From the NCBI RefSeq assembly GCF_004664715.2, contig NC_051063.1, positions 140,689,319 to 140,753,318 of the forward strand: DNA of 64,000 nt, given 5' to 3'. This document shows, in pieces, positions 56,101-64,000 of the stretch (its first letter is position 1; each line of letters opens with the position of its first letter). Made by a program: the position numbers and the translations under genes. The stretch comes from Peromyscus leucopus. Lineage: Eukaryota > Chordata > Mammalia > Rodentia > Cricetidae. The notes beneath the pieces are model-generated. The model saw only the letters and a program-made list of their open reading frames with translations, did no database searches and was not told the origin of the DNA.

Positions 56101-56267
56101 AAACCACATTGTGATTGTGGGGGTCAGAGGACAGTTTGTGAAAGTTGGCTCTCCCCTGTACCACTCGGTTCCGGGTATTGGATTCTGGGATTGTTTGATG
56201 GCAAGCCAATCAGCCATCTTGTTGGTTCTCCCTTTTGAAAAAGAAAAATGCAAACAGGGTGTACATT

Positions 56268-56395
56268 TCCCAGTTTTCCAGGCTGGCCTTGAATTCATTC
56301 TGTAGCCCAGGCTGGCTATGGGCCTCTGCTTCTGCTGCCTCAACCTCCCCAGTGCTGGGGTTACAGTCCTTCATTGGCAGGCCCGGTATGAGGTT
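56268..56395 (-). mobile_element. B4/B1-like SINE
   Basis: 'caggctggccttgaattcat', 'tgtagcccaggctggctatg', 'tcaacctccccagtgctggg' and 'gttacagtcc' follow an antisense B4-type dimer. Confidence 0.65.
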
Positions 56396-56399
56396 CTCA

Positions 56400-57530
56400 C
56401 TTCACAGAATGTCCCATTGCTTTGTATGAGTCCTTCCTTCCTCTCACGCTCTATTTCTGGGCACTTTCTCCACATGCTTTGCTTACAACGAACAGGCCCA
56501 TTTTCACTGAAAAAAGAACTTGACTCCAGCTTGGTCTCCTGGTCAACATCAATTTATAATAGAATAACTTGGAAAAGCGTTTTTACCTGTACTTTCAATC
56601 CTTAGAGCACCCCGGAGGTACTGTAAGCATGACAGCTTTCCAGATAAATGGAATGAAAATGGGCAAAAATATTAAATTTCGCTGTGCTCTGTACATTAGG
56701 CTTAGTGTTTCGTCACACTGAACTTCTAAGAGGCCAGTAGGATATGACTTTCAATGCTCAGGCAGGAAGAGACGGTCATAGTCCTTCAAAGGACGGTCAC
56801 AGGAACACAAGGCCAAGGGGAAGAGCAGGCATTTTAACCAAGATCTGTCCCAACAGTGAGCCGTGCTCTGGGTTCTCATGAGCCTTCCTTTTGAATTTTG
56901 CCCATAACCAGAGAAGCTTAGAATGAAGAAATCTGGGGTCCTCGGAAGAGTATAGCTCGTTCATCACATGCTACATTAACTGCTCCTGATGTGTCCTGCT
57001 CCTTTAGCAGCTGTACACCGACAGGATTCTTTTTCCTCCTGGGGAACTGAAATAGGGGGAGGATTTCCACACACACTGGCTTGGAGACACAGTTATCTGA
57101 CACTTAACATTCTCCCGAACTCATGCTTTTCTGAGCCAGTGGGCTGAATTCTCAGTCTGTTATGGTCTCAGCAAACGTCTCCCAAAGCCGGTGATGAAGG
57201 CTTCTTCCCTTGCATGGTCCTCTTGGGTAGAGGTAGAATTTGAAGGAGTTGGGCCCAGCCTTTAGGTTACTGAGTGTGTGCCCCTGAATGACACAGTGAG
57301 GCCCCAACATCTTCTTGTCTTTCTTTGCTACCTGTCTCAGGAGATGAGTGGTTATATCCCACCATGTAGTCACAGCATGGTGTGCTGTTTATCATAGGCA
57401 CAAGGGACTGGGGCCACTCCACCATTGGCTGGAATATGAGCCAAAGCAAGGCCCCTTTCCCCTTCATAATTGCTTTAGACATCTTGTTACAGTTCTGAAA
57501 ACTGACTAATGTCCATGCTTGAATATTGTA
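56400..57530. other. Unassigned sequence
   Basis: No gene or repeat recognised. Confidence 0.4.
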
Positions 57531-57534
57531 TGAG

Positions 57535-57640
57535 TATTACTAAAATTGTACCAGGTGGCACTGTGCTAGGTTCTGGGAGGCACAGCAGTGATTACAGCAG
57601 ACAGGGCTTCTGCTCTCCTGTGGGTCAAATGGTGTCCCTG
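57535..57640 (+). mobile_element. L2/MIR-type old repeat (tentative)
   Basis: 'ggcactgtgctaggttctgg' and 'gaggcacagcagtgattaca' match a common old mammalian interspersed repeat. A CTCF-like 14-mer (57548-57561, two mismatches) is inside it. Confidence 0.5.
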
Positions 57641-57726
57641 CTGGCTTACTATCGAGAAGAACCATATTAAAATATCATATATGGTAAATGCAATGTAATA
57701 AATAATGAAATATAATATAATGAATA

Positions 57727-57750
57727 CGTGTGTGTGTGTGTGTGTGTGTA
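57727..57750. repeat. (GT)n microsatellite
   Basis: About 11 GT units just upstream of the RPS10 retrocopy. Confidence 0.95.
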
Positions 57751-57754
57751 GAAG

Positions 57755-58275
57755 GAGTTGAGTTTAGAAGTTTGGGACATCCTTTATGAGCTAAAGTTTA
57801 GTGTGGCTATAGATATGTGTGTCCATATGCCAAACACCCCATCCTGGCAGACAAGAACATGCCCAACCTTCATGTCATGAAGATCATGAAGTCTCTAAAG
57901 TCCCGAGACTATGTGAAGAAACAGTTTGCCTGGAGATATTTCTATTGGTACCTTCCAAATGAGGGCATCCAGTACCTCCTCTGTGATTACTTCCACCTAC
58001 CTCCGCAGATCATGTCTGCTACTCTGCTCTGTAGCTGTCCTGAGATTGGCAGCCCTCGGCCCAAAGCTGACTGGCAAGATTCTTGAGAGGGGAGGCAGAC
58101 AGAGACATCTATAGAAGGAGTGCTGTGTCCGCAGGGGCTGACAGGAAAGCTGAGGCTGGGGCTGGCTCAGCAACTGAATTCCAGCTTAAGAGGCAGCTTT
58201 GTTTGTGGACGTGGTCAGCCACCTCAGTAAAGTTGAAGATGGTGTTGTAGTGAATAAACTTTAAAGGAAAAAAAA
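57755..58275 (+). pseudogene. Rps10: RPS10 processed pseudogene
   Basis: Intronless copy of the mRNA for 40S ribosomal protein S10, which sits in the small-subunit head near the mRNA entry side. The 5' part is damaged: only 'tttatgagct' and the region before the 'ccatatgccaaacacccc' block are alignable. From 57817 the frame keeps [43 protein letters not shown] and LPPQI. It then drifts out of frame near 58050, after which RPRPK, the 'ggggctgacaggaaagc' block and the 'ccacctcag' stop context can be followed in other frames. A 'gtgaataaactttaaagg' 3' UTR and a short A-tail follow at about 58250-58275. No start codon and several frame breaks, so not a functional gene. Confidence 0.93.
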
Positions 58276-58329
58276 GAATAATCTCTGTCTGAAAGTTCTG
58301 TGTACCTATATAACTCTATTAAATGTTAT

Positions 58330-58485
58330 TTCTAGCTGTGGTGGTAAGCATCTGTGATTCTATAAGGTCAGGGGCTGAGGCAGAAGGGTTGTGAGTTCAA
58401 GGCTAGCCTAGGCAGCATAACAAGTTAAAGGTTGGCCTGACCAACACAATAGCATCAAGAGACGCTATTTCAAAAACAAAATACT
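58330..58485 (+). mobile_element. B1-like SINE, old
   Basis: 'ggtggtaagcatctgtgatt', 'gggctgaggcagaagggttg' and 'tgagttcaaggctagcctag' are followed by a partly repeated B1-like right portion ending in 'atttcaaaaacaaaa'. Confidence 0.65.
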
Positions 58486-58489
58486 CTCA

Positions 58490-59945
58490 CTAATATTGCA
58501 AAGATGATCTTTAATGAGCCTGAAGATTATCCAATCTGGTCATGAATCTTTGGCTTTCTTAGGATGTTCCCACATAATTAGGCCACATCAATGCTATCAT
58601 TATTGTAGGCCCAAGCACTTAGGAGGTGGGTCCCAATTAATTACAGTTATCTTGTTTAAATTGCAGGGCTGTAACCCACCCCAAATAGTCAAACTGAACT
58701 CATTGGGACTCAGGTGGTTAGGGTGCTATCCTCTACAACATAGGGACTGATTAATATAAACAGGTACAGAAGGATGTGACCAAGCCACTGGATGGGAAAT
58801 CAGTGGCCCAGTGGGCTTCTCCCTTGCCTGGTGTTAGCTGTATGGATTAAATTGCCAGACACAAAGCATTTTAAAGCCACCAGAATTGTGCCATTGGCTC
58901 TGGTGTTGGGCCACACTTGCTCTTGGTGAGGAGACAGCACAAGCTGTGTAAACCCAGGCCTGGACACCAGACAGTTAGGCTGCCCCATGTGGCCCACATG
59001 GCAACAAGCTTCTGTCACCTCTGCCCTACTTGTTTTGTTATTGTTGTTTGTTTTTGTTTGTTTATTTTTGCCAAAGGTAACCGAAAACAATTGAGCCAAA
59101 AGTAAAAAAGGAGCATACTTGGGTGCCTCAACTTTTCTTCAATTTTCCTTTTTTTTTTGTTTCATTTTATTTTTATTTCAAGCAGCCAAATTCATCATCC
59201 CCTTCTCTGAGAGCCATGGGCATGACTCCCAAACACAGCCTCAAGAGTCCATGATACTTTGGTGACTCCATTTTCCCTTCTGTGGATTCCCTAAAAATCT
59301 GCCCCAAAGTATCAACATAGAGCTACCTCTCTCTAGATTCTACCCCCCCCCCCCATGTTTCTTACTCCTGACACTGAGAATTGTACTCCTGTTCTTTTGT
59401 ATCTTATCACTGCCCCTCTCTCAGGAGTGTTTCCTCATCTGACCAATGAGAGTTCAGTGAAGCCAGTGTCTAGGGTCCCTATGCCTGTCTCTAATCAGTT
59501 GCCACTTTGCTGAGTCCTTGGCAGGGCTCCAGAGCTTTGGACCTGACTGGGGCAGTGAGGGAATGAAGTAAAGTACCAATATGTTAGACAGATACACAAA
59601 AAAGTTATGGTTGGATGGACTGGGCTCTTGGCTGCAGAAACCCAAGTCATCAACACACACCCACTCAGGGCTTTCTCCATGCCATACGATAAATAATGCT
59701 TGAAGATTTTGATTAAAAAAATAGAAATGTAAGCAATATAGAAAACCATGGGGAGCCCAGGAAGTTGTGAGTGAGTGAATGTGTACTGTTTGGTCCTTGT
59801 GAACGTGTATTTTTGATATGGGCAATGTCAAGGAGCTGCAGCCTCAGACCCAGAGGAAAAGATAAAGCACTCCCTTACAGGCTGTGTGTGAATGTGGACA
59901 GTGTTAGGATACTACCCTCACTCTTCCAGGTTCTGACGTCTTACA
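58490..59945. other. Unassigned sequence
   Basis: No gene or repeat recognised. It has a C11-13 run near 59343-59354. A 125-codon minus-strand frame (59454-59831) has no recognised domain. Confidence 0.4.
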
Positions 59946-59949
59946 TCAT

Positions 59950-60190
59950 CAGTGGGCATGGGTGACTGTGTACTGCTGTGTGGTCATGCAATTCTCACCT
60001 TAAAAAAAGCAGGACCCAGACCCCCACCCTTTCTTTCTGTTTCAGCTCTGCTCTGCTCCACTCCCTCCCCCATCTTTCTCTCCCACCAGGTCTGGTCCCC
60101 TTCCCCACACCCATTTTCCCTCTTAATAAAGCTCTAAAAACTAACATTGGGTTCTGCCGTGGCCAGTGACTTTTCCGACGGCCAACCAGG
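59950..60190 (+). mobile_element. Possible LTR 3' half (tentative)
   Basis: A pyrimidine-rich stretch is followed by 'ctcttaataaagctctaaaa', then about 60 bp ending near 'ccgacggcca', a layout like an LTR poly(A) signal with R-U5. No 5' end or duplication was found. Confidence 0.3.
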
Positions 60191-60194
60191 GCCA

Positions 60195-60818
60195 TTTTAC
60201 CATTAGACACTGTCTATTTATTTTTGTATTGCTGTACATGAAGTAGCTCTTTACAAAGCAAAAGATGAAGGTACTTGAACAAAAGAAAGCTCTTTCCTCA
60301 GGTTAGCAAATCAGAAGTCATTTCCATTCATTTCCCTAATAGAAGGGAGAATTAAGTTCCTTGGAAAAGCAAAACAAAACAAAACAAAAACCCACAAGTG
60401 CTCTCATTTCCGGGGTGAGCAGGTATGAGTGCTTCTGATCTTGGAAATGGATGAAATGTTCTCAGGTGTAGAAAGGCCACCAGTCAGAAGAGCAAACTTA
60501 GGGTTCAGCTCAGTTTTCTAAATCATTCTTAAAACACGAAAAAGTTTATTAAGCCATGGAGGTGTTACTCTGACAGAGAAAATACTTGTTCAGAAAGATG
60601 CATAAACTTAGAAGAAACTTTATGCTTACAGGTGTGTGCCATCTGAGGGAAGCTGGATCCTTTCATCAGTGAAATTTGTTCTTTGATGAGGTCATACTTG
60701 TCATATGTACTACATATATACTGCATTCTTGTCACTCACAACACCCACCGTCTGTTATCTCCCTCTTGCCTTGTCAACCTGCTTCTTTCCTGCAGGTCGC
60801 TTTCACTTGTTCATGTCA

Positions 60819-60825
<7 letters not shown>
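60195..60825. other. Unassigned sequence
   Basis: Nothing recognised. Confidence 0.45.

Positions 60826-60826
<1 letters not shown>

Positions 60827-60908
<82 letters not shown>
60827..60908. repeat. Compound (TG)n(GA)n microsatellite
   Basis: About 21 TG units, a short 'aaacag' break, then about 15 GA units. It mirrors the array at 206-298. Confidence 0.96.
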
Positions 60909-60910
<2 letters not shown>

Positions 60911-61009
60911 CACTGCATCAAAGCAGGGCTGTCTATGAGATCACAGATATAGAACTATCTCATGAAGCCCAGTAGACTCACCAATGGGTACACATCTGAA
61001 GATAATGAC

Positions 61010-61700
61010 TCCTCTCTCCCTAGAGCCCTTCATAATATTTCATCAAGGAGGGGTAACCCATAACCTCCCCCCCCCAGTGACTGGCTGCTGACAGACCCAG
61101 TCTTAGTCTTATACAGCCCCAGTGCACACAAGCTAATTAATGTTTGTGCTATGTCATTCCCAGAAGACTGCATTTTGTCTCCTTTCTCGGTATTTTCTGA
61201 CTCTTACAATCTTTCCACCCCTTCCTCTGTGATAGCCCCTGAGCCATAGACGGGGTGGTATAGATATCCTGTTTAGCACTGATCATCCACCCCCCCATAC
61301 ATGCACAAACTCCTTTTAGCACCTTACACAGTCAAGTATTCCTGCATTTGCTGTGCTGTTGTTTGTTTTAAAGAGGTGCTTCTCTGGTTAATGTTTAGAG
61401 TGGCTTTGTCTGTCAGTATCAACAGAAATGTGGAGAAGGCAGTGTGACACTATGCTGATGTATTTAAACACTCGTAGTAAGTCTTCCTGTGACCTATCAC
61501 ATCCATAGCCATTGCTCTTTTAATGGGTTTCTACTACCAGAGTTGCAATCACTCCTGTTCAGGGACCTCAAGTCTAATCAGAGAGTGTTTGGTGGTCCCC
61601 ATAACCATCATGCCGCTGTGGCAGCTTTAGGCACATCCTACCGGGTGTGCTGATTTTGTACTTCATAGGTATCACAACTGGATAAGATCACTGATGGGAC
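61010..61700 (-). mobile_element. Lx-type L1 3' region, antisense
   Basis: 'ttacaatctttccacccctt', 'gatagcccctgagccataga', 'gtttctactaccagagttgc', 'cctcaagtctaatcagagag' and 'tcacaactggataagatcac' belong to the same repeat type as 16205-17480, overlapping it partly in content. Confidence 0.5.
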
Positions 61701-61704
61701 GTTC

Positions 61705-62040
61705 TTTCTGTTGCTTGATGTCCTAATAGAGCGATGGGAATACAAATGGAAGATCTGGCAAGTTCTCTCCTTGCATAATGAATCTGTTTTACATAGTGGT
61801 GATAATTATATAATTGTTAATATAAAATTCACTGCATTACATATTGTAAAAGGGTATATTTTATGGTATACAAATTACATCTCCATAAAACTACTTTATA
61901 AAAATCCATGACTAAATTTAATGGTGAATTAAAAACAGGTAAAATTTATAGAAATTTTGATATGCAAAATGAGAATACAAAATCATTCAAAATAAAGGAG
62001 AGCTAGAAGGGTAAGGAAAGACAAAGTATTGTGAAAGTTA
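61705..62040. other. Unassigned AT-rich sequence
   Basis: Nothing recognised. Confidence 0.45.
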
Positions 62041-62044
62041 GTTT

Positions 62045-62215
62045 TACATGAAAACTTGACTTAATTGAGGAATGTTTAGATGGTAGGTGAGGTACAGACT
62101 CTGTGTGTGAATGCATGTGAGTTGAACAGAAGGGGGAAGATCTGCTCTTGTTGTGGACAGGCACTATTCAATAGTCTGGAAGCCCGAAGAGACTAAAAAG
62201 ACAGAAGAAACTTCA
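62045..62215 (+). mobile_element. MaLR-like fragment hosting an L1 (tentative)
   Basis: 'tgaaaacttgacttaattga', 'ggaatgtttagatggtagg' and 'gaagatctgctcttgttgtg' are weakly like a MaLR LTR. It is cut off where the L1 promoter starts. Confidence 0.3.
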
Positions 62216-62218
62216 GTC

Positions 62219-63741
62219 AGAGAAGCAGGGAGGCTAAGGACAGAGTGTCACCTCTCCTGCCCTCCAAACACAATCCTCCAGTTTCATCCCCCCCTCTGCC
62301 ACAGCCCACCTGCTGCAGCCTCCCTTCCTTGCCCCCGCCCATCTCCAGTGGATCCCATAGACCCTCTGCTCCTAACCCCTCCCATTGCTTTATCCCAGCC
62401 CTCAGCTCCAGCAGTCACTCCCCAGGAACTCACAGGCCACTCCTGCCAGGGAAGCAGGTAGGCTAAGGGCTGGTGTCAGCTCTGCCTTCTTTATTCCAGG
62501 TCCAATTCCCTGCAGCGCCCCACCTCCACCACCACCTTAGCTCTATTAGAGCTCACAGATCTTCCCCTCCTTACATTCCTTTCCTACTCATGACTCTATC
62601 CCTCCCCACAATGACAGCAGTCACTCCCTGTAAACACACGAGCCACTCTAGCCAGGGAAGCAGGTAGGCTAACAACAGATCTTCAGGTCTTCAGATCCTC
62701 GAACCCCTAGTCTAACCCCCAGTTCTGTAGCAGACCAGCTGTTGCAGCCCTGCTTCCTCTAGACCCCCCATCTGTAGTGGATCACACAGACCTTCCCCTC
62801 CAAACGTTTCTCCCTCCACTCATTGCTTTATCCCAGCCCTCAGCTCCAGCAGTCACTCCCCAGGAACTCACAGGCCACTCCTGCCAGGGAAGCAGGTAGG
62901 CTAAGGGCTGGTGTCAGCTCTGCCTTCTTTATTTCAGGTCCAGTTCCCTGCAGCAACCCCCACCCCCACCCCCTTAGCTCTGTTAGAGCCCACAGATCTT
63001 CCCCTCCTTACATTCCTTTCCCTACTCATGACTCTATCCCTCCCCACAATGACAGCCCTCACTCCCTGTAAACACACAAGCCACTCTAGCCAGGGAAGCA
63101 GGTAGGCTAACAACAGATCTTCAGGTCTGCAGATCCTCGAAAACTCCTAGTCTCATCCCCAGCTCTGTAGCAGACCAGCTGTTGCAGCCCTGCTTCCTCT
63201 AGACCCCCCCATCTGTAGTGGATCACACAGACCTTCCCCTCCAAACTTTTTTCCCTCCACTTATTGCTTGATTCCAGCCCCCAGCCCCAGCCCCAGCCCC
63301 AGCCCCAGCAGGTGCTCCCTGGGAAGCCAGCCAGCAAAGCAGGTAGCCTAACAGGCCTTCACCTCTCCCTCCATTACCCCAAGTCTCATCATCTAGTCCC
63401 CAGTTCTATAGCAGACCACATGCTGTAGCCTCTCCTCACTCTTTGTCTCAACTCCCAGGTGAATAAGCAGATCATGGTGGAATATCCTGCTTTCGTCCCT
63501 CATGTGGATCCCTCTGCTCTCCACTCCAGCACAATCCTAATCCTAAGAGTCAATTCCCAAAACCCAGAAACAAATTTTACTTGGAACCCCCAGTGCCTAT
63601 ACCTATTGCAGATGATTTTCCTACAGGCAACACTTAGCCACCACACTCTCCTAGAACAGAGAGGAAACAGAAACCAAACACCCACCCAAAAAAGACAAGA
63701 CCAGATATGAGTACCTAGAATTATAATTATCCCATTCTCAG
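62219..63741 (+). promoter_or_regulatory. L1 5' UTR with tandem promoter monomers
   Basis: A shared junction phrase, GCAGGTAGGCTAA or a one-base variant (two changes in the first copy), lies at 62225, 62454, 62660, 62892, 63098 and 63339. Steps are 229, 206, 232, 206 and 241 bp, so two kinds of C-rich monomer alternate and make a dimer of about 440 bp. Downstream, a single-copy leader of about 390 bp runs to the ORF1 start at 63742. Rodent L1 5' UTRs are known to be built of such promoter monomers. The last dimer carries an extra (CAGCCC)-type expansion at 63275-63310. Confidence 0.85.
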
Positions 63742-64000
63742 ATGCCTAGACAGCAGTGGAAAAGGATAATCAATAACAAGGACAATTTGTCTCTACTAGA
63801 ACCCATCAATCCTACAGCAGCAGAACCTGAATATTTCAACATAATTGAAGTACAAGTAAAAGACCTTAAAACAGCCTTTATGCATATGCATATAGAGGTC
63901 TATAAAGAGGAAAGGAATAAATCCCTTAAAAATCTATGAAAACACAAAGAAACAGTAGAAGGAAATGAATAAAACCATTCAAGACCTGAAAGTGGAAATA
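63742..64000 (+). pseudogene. L1 ORF1 5' part, broken, runs off window
   Basis: ORF1 encodes the L1 RNA-binding chaperone that coats L1 RNA. The frame opens MPRQQWKRIINN at 63742, with PEPINPT-like, AEPEYFN and VKDLKTAF blocks matching the N-terminal part of rodent L1 ORF1 (before and into the coiled coil). A stop interrupts it at 63937-63939. Similarity then resumes in the +1 frame (KEMNKTIQDLKVEI from 63959), so there is also a frameshift. Only about 85 codons are visible. The element is probably full length at its 5' end, but this copy cannot make intact ORF1p. Confidence 0.85.

Noticed and set aside
62153..63105. Pro/Ser/Leu-rich frames of 60-102 codons
   Set aside because: They are readings of the C-rich L1 promoter monomers and repeat with the monomer period.

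Overview
This window looks like intergenic DNA from a muroid rodent, most likely a cricetid (hamster, vole or deer-mouse group). The evidence is the repeat content. B1, B2, B3 and B4/RSINE SINEs are dense; the B1 copies carry a 'ggaaaggcgcaaagcta' type right half that I associate with cricetids. There are rodent MaLR (ORR1/MT-like) LTRs, two copies of the rodent hAT repeat URR1, old L1 of the Lx type, and many (GT)n/(GA)n microsatellites. I found no exon of a functional protein-coding gene, no tRNA or rRNA gene, and nothing prokaryotic. Repeat family names come from recalled consensus patterns, not a database search.

Layout. 0-10 kb: a compound microsatellite, URR1, weak MaLR LTRs, a MIR trace, an antisense old L1 end, and B2/B4 SINEs. 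10-22 kb: B1/B2 SINEs, a MIR, a 460-bp LTR with perfect 6-bp target duplications (15598-16057), about 1.3 kb of antisense Lx-type L1, a rearranged L1 ORF2/3' end split by a B1, two MaLR LTRs, a B3 and a further LTR. 22-29 kb: purine tracts, a B1, a MER5A-like DNA transposon with a perfect CTCF-type core, a decayed ERVL-type reverse transcriptase relic, a three-copy 46-bp repeat and two MaLR LTRs. 29-30 kb: an intronless, start-less nucleolin pseudogene. 31-37 kb: an old antisense L1 carrying nested MaLR and B1 insertions, a 30-bp poly-G, a 290-bp purine tract and another ORR1-like LTR. 39-49 kb: several B1s with clear target duplications, a near-complete URR1 and a 1.6-kb antisense L1 3' region with degenerate internal repeats. 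49-58 kb: two more LTRs of the B1-containing type, a nested tower (solo LTR inside a B1, with a B2 beside it at the same target motif), a perfectly phased 37-bp minisatellite of 25 units, and an RPS10 processed pseudogene. 61-64 kb: antisense Lx-type L1, then the 5' end of a sense L1 with alternating 206/232-bp promoter monomers and a broken ORF1 running off the window.

There is no operon or pathway here. The window is a layered record of retrotransposition with tandem-repeat growth on top. The parts most worth a second look are the L1 promoter array at the right end, the minisatellite, the nested insertion tower, the LTR family with embedded B1-like cores, and the CTCF-like sites.
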